A DNA stretch of 64,000 bases from Chryseobacterium camelliae (GTDB lineage: Bacteria > Bacteroidota > Bacteroidia > Flavobacteriales > Weeksellaceae). This document shows positions 42,610-51,381 of this stretch, one piece after another. Location of the stretch: NCBI RefSeq assembly GCF_027920545.1, contig NZ_CP115859.1, positions 1,178,001 to 1,242,000 on the forward strand, written 5' to 3'. The notes beneath the pieces are model-generated. The model did not search any database, had not been told where the DNA came from, and saw nothing but the letters and a program-made list of their open reading frames with translations. The position numbers and the translations under genes are program-made. Each line of letters begins with the position of its first letter. Positions within the stretch are counted from its first letter, which is position 1.

Positions 42610-45225
42610 CTACAAACTTTTCAGCTTCTCTTCCAAAATCGCAATTTTATCAAGCGCATCTTTTTGCTTTTTACGCTCTACTTCTACAATTTCTGGTTTG
42701 GCATTGGCCACAAACTTTTCGTTTGAAAGCTTTTTATCCACAGAGATCAGGAATCCTTTTAAATATTTCAATTCTTCTTCCGTCTTGATTTTTTCTTCTC
42801 CCAAGTCTAAATTTTCACTTAAAGGAATGGAAATTTCCGTTGCTCCAACCAGGAATGTAAAACTAGGTTTATCAGTTTTCGTACCAAAATGAATTTCAGA
42901 AACGTTTGCTAATTTTTTAATAACAGATTCGTTTGCAAATTCTGAAGCATTGGTGTACACTTCAGCAGCTTCTCTTGGCGAAATTCCTTTTGTCTGACGG
43001 TAATTTCTAACTCCTGAAATAATTTCTGCCGCAGCATCAAAGTTTTTAATGATCGTCTCATCAAATGCTTCTGCTTTTTTCTGCTGAGCGATAATTAACG
43101 CACCTTCAACACTTCTTTCAGAAATGGTCTGCCACAATTCTTCTGTTAAGAAAGGCATGAAAGGATGCAATAGCTTCATCAATTCCTCAAAGAAGTAGAT
43201 TGTTTTATAATACACCTCTTTAGAAATCCCTTCTCCGTAGTTTGGTTTAATCGCTTCCAGATACCAGGCACAGAAATCGTCCCAAATCAATTTATAAATC
43301 AAATGTAACGCATCAGAAATTCTGAATTTCTCAAACTGATCATTAATCTCAACAATCGTTTTATTTAATTTATTTTCAAACCATTCGATCGTTTCTGTTT
43401 CTGTTGTATTGGCAGGTTTGTCTTCATGATTCCACATATTGATCAAACGGAATGCACTCCATATTTTCGTCATGAAATTTCTTCCCTGAAGCATCAGATC
43501 TTCATCAAAAAGAAGGTCATTTCCGGCAGCAGAGCTTAATAAAATTCCTACACGGACTCCGTCTGCTCCATATTTATCCATCAATTCCAGCGGATCCGGT
43601 GAATTTCCTAAAGATTTTGACATCTTTCTTCTCTGCTTATCTCTTACAATTCCTGTAAAATAAACATTCTTGAACGGAACTTCTTTTCTGTATTCCAATC
43701 CCGCCATAATCATTCTGGCAACCCAGAAGAAGATAATATCCGGACCTGTTACCAAATCAGAAGTAGGATAATAATAATTGATGTCTTTATTTTCAGGATC
43801 AAACAATCCGTCGAAAACTGACATTGGCCACAACCAAGATGAGAACCATGTGTCAAGAGCATCTTCGTCTTGTTTTAGATTCGAAGTTTCGAGTTTCGGG
43901 TTTCCGGTTTTTTGCTTCGCAAGTTCTAATGCTTCTTCAATATTTTCTGCAACTACGAAATCATTTTCTCCTTCACCATAATAATACGCAGGAATTTGCT
44001 GTCCCCACCAAAGCTGACGGGAAATATTCCAGTCGCGGATGTTTTCCATCCAGTATTTGTAGGTATTTTTAAACTTCTCCGGATAAAATTTAACCTCATC
44101 ATCCATTACAACATCCAAAGCAGGTTTTGCAATTTCAGACATTTTTAAGAACCACTGAACGGAAACTTTCGGCTCAATAACCGCACCTGTTCTCTCAGAT
44201 GTTCCTACTTTATTTACATAATCTTCCGCTTTCAGTAAAAGATCTTTTTCTTCTAATTCTTTTGCGATTTGTTTTCTTACATCAAATCTGTTTTTCCCGG
44301 CATAATGTAAACCGTAATCGTTCAGATTTCCGTCATCATCCAAAGCATCAATCATCTGAAGATTGTGTTTTTGCCCGATTTCGTAGTCATTGATGTCGTG
44401 AGCAGGCGTAATTTTCAACGCTCCCGTTCCGAATTCAATATCAACATATTCGTCTTCAATGATCGGAATAACTCTGTCAACAATCGGCACGATAACTTTT
44501 TTACCTTTCAGATGAGCGTATCTCTCATCATTAGGATTGATACAAACGGCAGTATCCCCGAAAATCGTTTCAGGACGTGTTGTAGCCACCGAAAGGAATT
44601 CTTCCGAACCTTCGATTTTATATTTCAGGAAATATAATTTTCCGTTTTGTTCCTTAAAGATTACCTCTTCATCAGAAATATTGGTTTTCGCTTCAGGATC
44701 CCAGTTCACCATTCTGTATCCACGATAAATCAGTCCTTTATTATAAAGATCAACAAAAGATTTTATTACCTGCTGAGAAAGCTTAGGTTCCATAGTGAAG
44801 CGGGTTCTGTCCCAATCGCAAGAGCAACCTAGTTTTTTCAACTGCTCAAGAATCGTCCCTCCGTATTTATCAGTCCAGTCCCATGCGTGTTTTAAGAATT
44901 CTTCGCGGGTAATATCAGATTTGCTGACCCCTTCTGATTTCAGTTTAGCAACAACTTTAGCTTCAGTAGCAATTGAAGCGTGATCTGTTCCCGGAATCCA
45001 GCAAGCATTGAAGCCCTGCATTCTTGCACGACGAACCAGAACATCTTGAAGGGTATTGTTCAGCATATGCCCCATGTGTAAGATCCCCGTAACGTTCGGC
45101 GGAGGAATTACAACAGTGTAAGGCGGCTTGTCATTCGGCTCTGAGTGGAAATATTTGTTTTCCAACCAGTAATTGTACCACTTTTGTTCTGTTTCCTGTG
45201 GATTGTACTTTTCTGAAATCTGCAT
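42610..45225 (-). CDS. valS: Valyl-tRNA synthetase
   Basis: 871 residues. Class I synthetase: HIGH-type motif ILHMGHM (about 47-53), KMSKS in RRKMSKSLGNSPDP, the editing insert in the middle (TRPETIFGDTAVCINP), the WWGQQIPAYY block, the anticodon domain, and a C-terminal coiled coil (LLEEKIKTEEELKYLKGFLISVDKK-like). It charges tRNA-Val. Single-gene unit with its own promoter. Confidence 0.97.
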   Translation of the reverse strand: MQISEKYNPQETEQKWYNYWLENKYFHSEPNDKPPYTVVIPPPNVTGILHMGHMLNNTLQDVLVRRARMQGFNACWIPGTDHASIATEAKVVAKLKSEGVSKSDITREEFLKHAWDWTDKYGGTILEQLKKLGCSCDWDRTRFTMEPKLSQQVIKSFVDLYNKGLIYRGYRMVNWDPEAKTNISDEEVIFKEQNGKLYFLKYKIEGSEEFLSVATTRPETIFGDTAVCINPNDERYAHLKGKKVIVPIVDRVIPIIEDEYVDIEFGTGALKITPAHDINDYEIGQKHNLQMIDALDDDGNLNDYGLHYAGKNRFDVRKQIAKELEEKDLLLKAEDYVNKVGTSERTGAVIEPKVSVQWFLKMSEIAKPALDVVMDDEVKFYPEKFKNTYKYWMENIRDWNISRQLWWGQQIPAYYYGEGENDFVVAENIEEALELAKQKTGNPKLETSNLKQDEDALDTWFSSWLWPMSVFDGLFDPENKDINYYYPTSDLVTGPDIIFFWVARMIMAGLEYRKEVPFKNVYFTGIVRDKQRRKMSKSLGNSPDPLELMDKYGADGVRVGILLSSAAGNDLLFDEDLMLQGRNFMTKIWSAFRLINMWNHEDKPANTTETETIEWFENKLNKTIVEINDQFEKFRISDALHLIYKLIWDDFCAWYLEAIKPNYGEGISKEVYYKTIYFFEELMKLLHPFMPFLTEELWQTISERSVEGALIIAQQKKAEAFDETIIKNFDAAAEIISGVRNYRQTKGISPREAAEVYTNASEFANESVIKKLANVSEIHFGTKTDKPSFTFLVGATEISIPLSENLDLGEEKIKTEEELKYLKGFLISVDKKLSNEKFVANAKPEIVEVERKKQKDALDKIAILEEKLKSL

Positions 45226-45253
45226 AAATTCTATTACTTTAATTTACAATTTG

Positions 45254-45261
45254 CAAAAATA
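45254..45261 (-). promoter_or_regulatory. -7 promoter box for valS
   Basis: TATTTTTG on the minus strand matches TAnnTTTG and lies 28 bases ahead of the valS ATG. Confidence 0.6.
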
Positions 45262-45302
45262 GTCTAAAGAAAAAAAATTTTAAGTATGAATTAAAATAAT
45301 TT

Positions 45303-45310
45303 TTAACTTT
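45303..45310 (+). promoter_or_regulatory. -7 promoter box for the DUF1573 gene
   Basis: TAACTTTG matches TAnnTTTG and lies 43 bases before the ATG at 45354, so the longer frame start at 45309 is not used. Confidence 0.7.
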
Positions 45311-45353
45311 GTTTCTTAAAATATATCTAACTACATATTTAATATTCAAGAAT

Positions 45354-45842
45354 ATGAAAAAATTAATTGCAGGAATTGCATTATTTGGAACATTTGCTAT
45401 TGCATCTGCTCAGACTATTACATTTGATAAAACTACTTACGATTACGGTATGATTAAGCCAGGTTCTGACGGAACAAGATTCTTTACAGTAACGAACACT
45501 GGTGATAAGCCTTTGATTATTTCAAACGTAAAACCATCTTGCGGATGTACCACTCCGGAATTCAGCCAGGATCCGATTTTACCTGGAAAGTCTGCTAAAA
45601 TCAAAGTAGGTTACAATACAGCTACTCCAGCTCCTTTCAACAAAATGATCGAAGTATTTTCTAACGACCCTGTAAACAGCAGAAGCGTAATTTACATTAA
45701 AGGGGACGTAAATGCAAACGCTCCGGATCCAAAACCATTAACTCCTGCTGAATTAAAAGAAAAGGAAAAAGCTGAAAAAAAAGCAGCTAAAATTGCTAAA
45801 AAAGAGGCTAAGAAGGCAGCAAACACTGCAGCGCAAAAATAA
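45354..45842 (+). CDS. DUF1573 secreted protein
   Basis: 162 residues from the ATG at 45354 (MKKLIAGIALFGTFAIASAQ), which gives a signal peptide ending at ASAQ. The mature part is a DUF1573 immunoglobulin-like domain: FDKTTYDYGMIKPGSDGTRFFTVTNTGDKPLIISNVKPSCGC, then YNTATPAPFNKMIEVFSNDP. The C-terminus is a Lys/Ala-rich helix (KEKEKAEKKAAKIAKK). Such proteins are abundant periplasmic or surface proteins in Flavobacteriia; function unknown. Strong promoter and terminator suggest high expression. Confidence 0.87.
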   Translation: MKKLIAGIALFGTFAIASAQTITFDKTTYDYGMIKPGSDGTRFFTVTNTGDKPLIISNVKPSCGCTTPEFSQDPILPGKSAKIKVGYNTATPAPFNKMIEVFSNDPVNSRSVIYIKGDVNANAPDPKPLTPAELKEKEKAEKKAAKIAKKEAKKAANTAAQK

Positions 45843-45862
45843 TCTCTACTCAAAAAATAATA

Positions 45863-45889
45863 AACCGTCTCCATGGAGGCGGTTTTTTT
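45863..45889 (+). terminator. Terminator after the DUF1573 gene
   Basis: AACCGTCTCC pairs with GGAGGCGGTT (one G-T pair) around AT, followed by seven T. Confidence 0.93.
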
Positions 45890-45961
45890 GTTACATTTAT
45901 ACTTAACTTACTTTCAAATATTGACCTAAAACAAGTTTTAACACCATTAATCAATAAAAAT

Positions 45962-46831
45962 ATGGACATCAATTTCTCTGACGATTTTCTCATTAAAGGA
46001 AATTTTTCCATCAAAAAAGTTTCAACAGAATATAAGGGAAAACTAACTAAAGAAGAAGGGGAACAACTGTTGATTCTTGAAAAAGAAAAGCTCCGAGAGC
46101 TTCAGGAAAAACTGTATTCAGATGGAAGCCAGTCTCTTCTGGTTGTTCTTCAGGCTATGGATGCTGCCGGAAAAGACAGTTTAATAGAACATGTTTTTGG
46201 AGGAGTAAATCCGCAAGGCTGCAATGTGACAAGTTTTAAAACGCCAAGTTCAAAGGAATATTCTCACGATTTTTTATGGAGACAATATTTAGCATTACCA
46301 CAAAAGGGAATAATAGGCATTTTTAACCGTTCGCATTACGAAAGTGTTTTGGTATGCAAAGTACATCCTGAATATAATTTAAGTGAAAAAACATGGAAAT
46401 CCGTAAAAGATTTTGACAATAAATTCTGGGAAAACCGTTACGAAAGCATTCGTAATTTTGAAAAACACCTTTCTCAAAACGGGACCACCATTATCAAAAT
46501 ATTCTTAAATGTTTCTAAAAACGAGCAAAAGAAAAGATTTCTCGACAGAATTGATGAGCAGGAAAAAAACTGGAAATTCTCCTTAGGAGACCTTCCGGAA
46601 AGAGCTTTATTTGATCAATACATGAAATGCTACGAAGAAGCCATTAACGAAACTTCAAAAGAGTATGCACCGTGGTATGTTTTACCGGCAGATGATAAAT
46701 GGTTTGCCAGAGTAGCAGCGATTCAAATCATTATTGATACTTTGGAAAAAATGAATTTAAAATATCCTAAGCTTTCAGAAAAAGACAGACAGGGTTTGCA
46801 GGAAGCAAAGAAGCAATTGGAAAATGAATAA
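45962..46831 (+). CDS. ppk2: Polyphosphate kinase 2 family protein
   Basis: 289 residues with PPK2 motifs: Walker A in QAMDAAGKDSLIEHV (about 69-83), GGVNPQGCNVTSFKTPS, FNRSHYESVLVCKVHPEY (lid Arg region) and KFFLNVSKNEQKKRFLDR-like in the C-terminal half. PPK2 enzymes transfer phosphate between polyphosphate and nucleotides (NDP or NMP class not resolvable from these motifs). It is a single gene with a terminator behind it. Confidence 0.9.
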   Translation: MDINFSDDFLIKGNFSIKKVSTEYKGKLTKEEGEQLLILEKEKLRELQEKLYSDGSQSLLVVLQAMDAAGKDSLIEHVFGGVNPQGCNVTSFKTPSSKEYSHDFLWRQYLALPQKGIIGIFNRSHYESVLVCKVHPEYNLSEKTWKSVKDFDNKFWENRYESIRNFEKHLSQNGTTIIKIFLNVSKNEQKKRFLDRIDEQEKNWKFSLGDLPERALFDQYMKCYEEAINETSKEYAPWYVLPADDKWFARVAAIQIIIDTLEKMNLKYPKLSEKDRQGLQEAKKQLENE

Positions 46832-46879
46832 TTCATAAAGGAATCCTTTTCCCCGAACAATACAAACTTTTCCATAAAA

Positions 46880-46920
46880 ATACACCAAAATGAAATTATT
46901 CACTTTTTGGTGTATTTTTT
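46880..46920 (+). terminator. Terminator after ppk2
   Basis: ATACACCAAAA pairs with TTTTTGGTGTAT around a 13-base loop, followed by a T run. Confidence 0.85.
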
Positions 46921-46958
46921 TATTTATATTTATAAAACTAAATTATTAAACTTTAAAC

Positions 46959-47336
46959 ATGAAAAAACATTTATTGTTATCAGCCTTTATAATGCTAGGC
47001 TTAACATCTTGCAGTAATGAAAGAACCGCAATGGAGAGTGTGGAAAATACTCAAACCACAGAAATGACAAACTTCAACAAGGCTTTAAGAAGTTTAAATG
47101 AACCTAAAAACAGACCTACAGCAGAGGAAAGAAAACAAAATTCTTTAGAATTAAGTGATTCAAGAAAAGAACTTTTAGTACCTGCTTCTAAAGATTTAAT
47201 TCTTTCAACTGGCATTACCGAAAAAGAAATGATACACCAAACCGGAGGTGATAAAACAAAAATAATTGATTGGGCCAGCAAGATTTATTTTGAAAAAAAC
47301 AGACAAATCAATAGAAACCTGAAACTTGAAAACTAA
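46959..47336 (+). CDS. Hypothetical lipoprotein (125 aa)
   Basis: 125 residues with a lipoprotein signal (MKKHLLLSAFIMLGLTSC, lipobox LTSC). The mature part is polar, charged and helix-prone (ALRSLNEPKNRPTAEERKQNS, KEMIHQTGGDKTKIIDWASK). No domain recognised. It is followed after 37 bases by another exported unknown in the same direction, so the pair may be cotranscribed. Confidence 0.68.
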   Translation: MKKHLLLSAFIMLGLTSCSNERTAMESVENTQTTEMTNFNKALRSLNEPKNRPTAEERKQNSLELSDSRKELLVPASKDLILSTGITEKEMIHQTGGDKTKIIDWASKIYFEKNRQINRNLKLEN

Positions 47337-47373
47337 TTCATTTACTATTTAATTCAATCAAATTGTATTCACC

Positions 47374-47916
47374 ATGAAAAAAATAGCACTATTAATACTT
47401 CTATTCTTAGGAATTTTCACATTTTCTCAAAGCCATACTTTAGTAATCGTAAATAACACCGGATATGATGCCGTAGGAAGGTTACTCACAGCTAGCCGCA
47501 CAACTCCTGGCGGACCTTTTATGTTTGCATTTCCCAACCCTCCTTATACCTCATACACCGTTCCTGCAGGACAACATGCAGATTATAACAATTTTGATAA
47601 AACAGGAGATCCACCGGTAATTTTCCCAATTCCGGGCTGGAATGTGGCAAATAACCCTAACCCTGCATTTAACGGACCTCAGGTTTATAATTCTCCAGCC
47701 GTAAGTTCAATGGTAACATTGAATGAGTGGGCAGGCTTTCTTTTCAGTTTAGTTGATCCAATAACGGGGGATCCTGTTGATGATTTCGAAATAGGAAATC
47801 CGGCAATCGCCGCCAATGCAAGTTTTGCTGTAAATACAGATCAATTTGGAGCAAATACCGGTATTTATGTACAATGGGTGTATTCAGGTTCTTATATTTA
47901 CTTGTTTATAGGATAA
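47374..47916 (+). CDS. Hypothetical secreted protein (180 aa)
   Basis: 180 residues with an N-terminal signal peptide (MKKIALLILLFLGIFTFSQS). The mature part is rich in Asn, Pro, Gly and aromatic residues (NNTGYDAVGRLL, FPNPPYTSYTVPAG, WNVANNPNPAFNGP), suggesting a beta-rich extracellular protein. No Type IX sorting domain is seen at the C-terminus, and no known family is recognised. Located after a lipoprotein of unknown role and before rnpB. Confidence 0.65.
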   Translation: MKKIALLILLFLGIFTFSQSHTLVIVNNTGYDAVGRLLTASRTTPGGPFMFAFPNPPYTSYTVPAGQHADYNNFDKTGDPPVIFPIPGWNVANNPNPAFNGPQVYNSPAVSSMVTLNEWAGFLFSLVDPITGDPVDDFEIGNPAIAANASFAVNTDQFGANTGIYVQWVYSGSYIYLFIG

Positions 47917-47937
47917 TTCAAAAAATTTAGATACAAC

Positions 47938-47964
47938 AAAAGCGGAGATGTTTTCTCCGCTTTT
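47938..47964 (+). terminator. Terminator after the secreted-protein gene
   Basis: AAAAGCGGAGA pairs with TCTCCGCTTTT around a 5-base loop. The stem ends in T's, so it can also serve rnpB on the other strand. Confidence 0.85.
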
Positions 47965-48014
47965 CTATTTCCATAATATTCAAATTCTGAATAATAAAAC
48001 TTTAAACAAAAAAA

Positions 48015-48339
48015 CACGAGAAAATCTATAAGCCGGATTTTGTTCTTCCGAAGAAGCGCCTGTTATTTATCTGCGTCTTACATTGCTGCAAAACTTTAGC
48101 TGATTACCCCTCGGCTTTCAGAGCGAGCAACTCCTATTTTCATTGCTGAAAAGAACCGATATACTTATCATTGCACTGCAAAGAGTTTACCTGGTTTCAC
48201 TACAGCCGAACTGTACTTGCTTTCTGTTGCACTTGTCCTACCCTCGCGGGTGACGGATGTTATCCGCTTTGCTGCTCTATAGTGTCCGGACTTTCCTACC
48301 TCCCGCTAAACGGGAAATCAACAAGCCGATTTTCTCGTG
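48015..48339 (-). ncRNA. rnpB: RNase P RNA (class A)
   Basis: Read on the minus strand it begins CACGAGAAAATC, pairing with the 3' end GATTTTCTCGTG (helix P1). Conserved blocks seen include GGAAAGTCCGGAC, GGTAGGACAAGTGC-like, GAAACCAGGTAAAC, GGGGTAATCAGC and the 3' AATCCGGCTTATAG. It is the catalytic RNA that trims the 5' leader of tRNA precursors. Ends are set by the P1 helix and by a promoter box 4 bases upstream. A protein ORF on the plus strand over this RNA is a shadow. Confidence 0.95.
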
Positions 48340-48343
48340 GCTG

Positions 48344-48351
48344 CAAAGATA
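48344..48351 (-). promoter_or_regulatory. -7 promoter box for rnpB
   Basis: TATCTTTG on the minus strand ends 4 bases before the RNA's 5' end, a good reference for where transcription starts relative to TAnnTTTG in this genome. Confidence 0.8.
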
Positions 48352-48469
48352 CAATTTAATGTAACAATATACCGACATACCAATATAACAATGAAAAATT
48401 GTATTGTTTTAATAATTGTTACAATGTTAGATTATTAAATTGTTAGATTAAGATTTTGTCATTATCTTC

Positions 48470-48985
48470 GTGCTACTAAATTACTTATCCTCATTGGCTT
48501 CAAAAGAAAAAGAATTTGCGCAGCTTATTAAAGATAATCAGGGATTGATTATCAAGGTTTCGCGTCTTTATACCAATTCTTTGGAAGATGAAGAAGATCT
48601 TTTCCAGGAAATTGTCTTACAACTTTGGAGAAGCTACGGTTCTTTTAAAGGGAATTCCAAAATTTCTACCTGGATGTATCGTGTCGCTTTAAATACCGCT
48701 ATTACCCTTTTCAGAAAAAAAAGTAAAAGCCCGCTTACCAATGAGCTGGATATTAATCACAAAGATTTTGTAGAAGATGATGATGAAAAGCAACAGCAGA
48801 TCTCTCTTTTATATACTGTGATTAAGACCCTTCCCAATATAGAGAGAGCCATCGTAATGATGTATCTGGATGATTTGCCTTACAAGGATATTGCAGAAAA
48901 CCTCGGGATTACCGAAGTAAATGCGCGTGTGAAAATGAACAGATTAAAGAAAACCCTTAAAGAAAAGATGGAAAAACATGCCTGA
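48470..48985 (+). CDS. ECF-type RNA polymerase sigma factor
   Basis: 171 residues. Region 2 is in QGLIIKVSRLYTNSLEDEEDLFQEIVLQLWRSYGSFKGNSKISTWMYRVALN and region 4 in IERAIVMMYLDDLPYKDIAENLGITEVNARVKMNRLKKTLKEK; both read as ECF (sigma-70 family group 4). The frame opens with GTG at 48470, just after a TATCTTCG box, and a TTG at 48494 (MASKEKEF) is an alternative. It overlaps the downstream membrane-protein gene by 8 bases. Confidence 0.88.
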   Translation: MLLNYLSSLASKEKEFAQLIKDNQGLIIKVSRLYTNSLEDEEDLFQEIVLQLWRSYGSFKGNSKISTWMYRVALNTAITLFRKKSKSPLTNELDINHKDFVEDDDEKQQQISLLYTVIKTLPNIERAIVMMYLDDLPYKDIAENLGITEVNARVKMNRLKKTLKEKMEKHA

Positions 48986-49652
48986 ATTTGATTTAGATAA
49001 CTTTAAGAAAACATGGCAAGAACAGCCTGTTCAGAAAAAATATGACAACACTGAGATTCTTCAGATGCTGAATAGAAAGTCACGTAACTATGTTAAATAT
49101 ATCTTTTGGATCAGCGTTGTTGAATTGTTATTCTTTTTCGGTATCGGTTTATTTTATCTCTTACAGAATGAAGAATCTAATGGTTTTTTAAAACTTTTAG
49201 AAAGATTAGGTGCGCAAAAAACCCCGGAAATTATTGCCAGTTTTGATACGATTTATTTTGCAATAAAGATTTTAAGCTTGCTTGTTACCGCCTATTTTGT
49301 TTTTAAATTCTATCAAAATTACCGTAAAATAAAAATCGAGGAAAATTTAAAAGGACTTATTATCCGTATTATTAAATTTAAAACCACTGTAAATGCTTTC
49401 ATATTTATAAGTATTGCCATATTAATAGCATTTATCATCACATTCACAGCTTTTATTTTCTATGCGCTGAATTCTCAAAATATAGAACCTAAGAGCTCAG
49501 ACCTTGTAGTGGTAATTATGGTGATTATTCTCAGTACGGTTTTATGCGTATTGCTTATCTGGCTTTATTACAAGCTTGTTTACGGAATCATCATCAGAAA
49601 ACTAGATAAAAACTTAAAGCAACTGAAAGATATAGATTCTCAGGAAATTTAG
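48978..49652 (+). CDS. Membrane protein cotranscribed with the sigma factor
   Basis: 224 residues: a short cytoplasmic N-terminal part (MPEFDLDNFKKTWQEQPVQ), then four membrane segments (about 42-60, 90-112, 132-153, 172-194). The layout and the overlap with the sigma gene suggest an anti-sigma role, but the N-terminal part is short for a classical sigma-binding domain and no zinc motif is seen. An uncharacterised Flavobacteriia family; anti-sigma is inference. Confidence 0.6.
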   Translation: MPEFDLDNFKKTWQEQPVQKKYDNTEILQMLNRKSRNYVKYIFWISVVELLFFFGIGLFYLLQNEESNGFLKLLERLGAQKTPEIIASFDTIYFAIKILSLLVTAYFVFKFYQNYRKIKIEENLKGLIIRIIKFKTTVNAFIFISIAILIAFIITFTAFIFYALNSQNIEPKSSDLVVVIMVIILSTVLCVLLIWLYYKLVYGIIIRKLDKNLKQLKDIDSQEI

Positions 49653-49713
49653 TTTTCTTACCGGCGCAGGATAAAGATATAATTGTTAATTTTATTGTAT
49701 CAAATCTTAATCT

Positions 49714-51336
49714 ATGCCTTTATCTTACGTTCATGGAGCTTCTGACATTCCGTTGCTGGGACAAACCATCGGAGCCAATCTGAAAAACACTGTAGAAAAA
49801 TTTCCCAATCAGGAAGCCTTAATTTGTACCCATCAAAATTATCGCGCCACTTATCAGGAATTTTATAACCAAACCACCGCCGTTGCGAAAGCCCTTATCT
49901 TTCTCGGAGCAAAAGCAGGCGACCGTATCGGAATCTGGTCTACCAACCGCTACGAGTGGGTTCTTTTGCAATATGCCACAGCAAGAATTGGCGTTATTTT
50001 AGTCAACATCAACCCGGCGTACAGAACCAGTGAACTGATCTTTGTGATCAATCAGTCCGAAATATCACATATTTTCTCTTCGCTGGCTTTTAAATCAAGT
50101 GATTATAAAAATATGATTGCCGATGCAAGAGAATTTTGTATGACCTTAAAATCTGAAATTTTCTTTGATGACAACTGGGAAGCTTTTGTAAATAACGGGC
50201 AGGAAATTTCCGATGACATTCTACATAGTTTTGAAGAGCATGTACAATTTGATGATCCTGTGAATATTCAGTACACATCAGGAACAACAGGTTTTCCCAA
50301 AGGCGTAACACTTTCTCACCATAATATTTTAAATAACGGGTATTTTATCGGAATACGCTTAAAATATACCGAAAAAGACAGGGTTTGCATTCCGGTTCCT
50401 TTTTACCATTGCTTTGGAATGGTGATCGGAAATATCTGCTGTACGTCTCACGGTGCTTGTATGGTTATTCCCAACGACAGCTTTGATCCTGAAATCACCC
50501 TAAAAGTCGTTTCCGAAGAAAAATGCACTTCATTATACGGAGTTCCCACTATGTTTATCGCCGAATTGGCTGTAAAAGACTTTGATACTTTCGATTTTTC
50601 AAGTTTGAGAACCGGAGTTATGGCAGGCTCTGTCTGTCCGCCTGAAATCATGAAAAAAGTAGAAAACTTAATGAACATTAAAGAAATGAGTATCTGCTAT
50701 GGAATGACGGAAACTTCGCCTGTTTCTACTCAGACCTTAATCGGGACTCCTTTTGAAAAACAAGTCAATACCGTAGGAACCGTTCAGGATCATTTAGAAA
50801 TAAAAATTGTTGACGAAAACGGAAAAACACTCAAGCGTGGCGAACATGGTGAATTGTGTACAAGAGGATATTCCGTCATGCTTAAATATTGGAATGACCC
50901 CGAGAACACCAGAAAAGTTCTCGATGATTCCCGTTGGATGCACACCGGAGATATGGCCGTAATGGATGAAGAAGGCTATATTACGATTTCCGGAAGAATT
51001 AAAGATCTGATTATTCGTGGCGGAGAAAACATTTCCCCAAAAGAAATTGAAGATTTTTTATATACTTATCCTAATATTTTAGATGTTCAGATCATCGGTG
51101 TTCCGAGTGAAAAATTCGGGGAGGAAGTAATGGCCTGGGTAAAAGTGAGAAAGGGATATAATGTAACCGAAGAAGAGCTTTTAAATTATTGCAAAGGAGG
51201 AATTGCACATTATAAAGTGCCTAAATACTGGAAGTTCGTCGAAGAATTCCCAATGACCATTTCAGGAAAAATAAGAAAAGTAGAAATGAGAGAAGTTTCC
51301 ATAAAAGAGCTGGGCTTAGAAAATCTGACTGAATAA
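49714..51336 (+). CDS. Acyl-CoA synthetase, AMP-binding
   Basis: 540 residues of the ANL superfamily: P-loop YTSGTTGFPKGVTLSH (about 188-203), CYGMTETSPVS, the hinge GEHGELCTRGY, the core TGDMAVMDEEGY and C-terminal ISGRIKDLIIRGGENISPKEIE, with the acyl-adenylation Lys in MTISGKIRKVEMRE. It activates a fatty or other carboxylic acid to the CoA thioester through an acyl-AMP. Medium- or long-chain preference cannot be read. Single gene convergent with rpoN. Confidence 0.92.
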   Translation: MPLSYVHGASDIPLLGQTIGANLKNTVEKFPNQEALICTHQNYRATYQEFYNQTTAVAKALIFLGAKAGDRIGIWSTNRYEWVLLQYATARIGVILVNINPAYRTSELIFVINQSEISHIFSSLAFKSSDYKNMIADAREFCMTLKSEIFFDDNWEAFVNNGQEISDDILHSFEEHVQFDDPVNIQYTSGTTGFPKGVTLSHHNILNNGYFIGIRLKYTEKDRVCIPVPFYHCFGMVIGNICCTSHGACMVIPNDSFDPEITLKVVSEEKCTSLYGVPTMFIAELAVKDFDTFDFSSLRTGVMAGSVCPPEIMKKVENLMNIKEMSICYGMTETSPVSTQTLIGTPFEKQVNTVGTVQDHLEIKIVDENGKTLKRGEHGELCTRGYSVMLKYWNDPENTRKVLDDSRWMHTGDMAVMDEEGYITISGRIKDLIIRGGENISPKEIEDFLYTYPNILDVQIIGVPSEKFGEEVMAWVKVRKGYNVTEEELLNYCKGGIAHYKVPKYWKFVEEFPMTISGKIRKVEMREVSIKELGLENLTE

Positions 51337-51346
51337 ATACACAAAA

Positions 51347-51376
51347 AAAGCATTTCAATTGAAATGCTTTTTTATT
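51347..51376. terminator. Bidirectional terminator between convergent genes
   Basis: AAAGCATTTCAA and TTGAAATGCTTT form a perfect 24-base palindrome flanked by A's and T's on both sides, between the acyl-CoA synthetase and rpoN stops. Confidence 0.92.
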
Positions 51377-51381
51377 ATTTT

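Noticed and set aside
48171..48359. A plus-strand ORF over the RNase P RNA
   Set aside because: The sequence is fully explained by rnpB on the minus strand; the ORF is a shadow without protein-like character.
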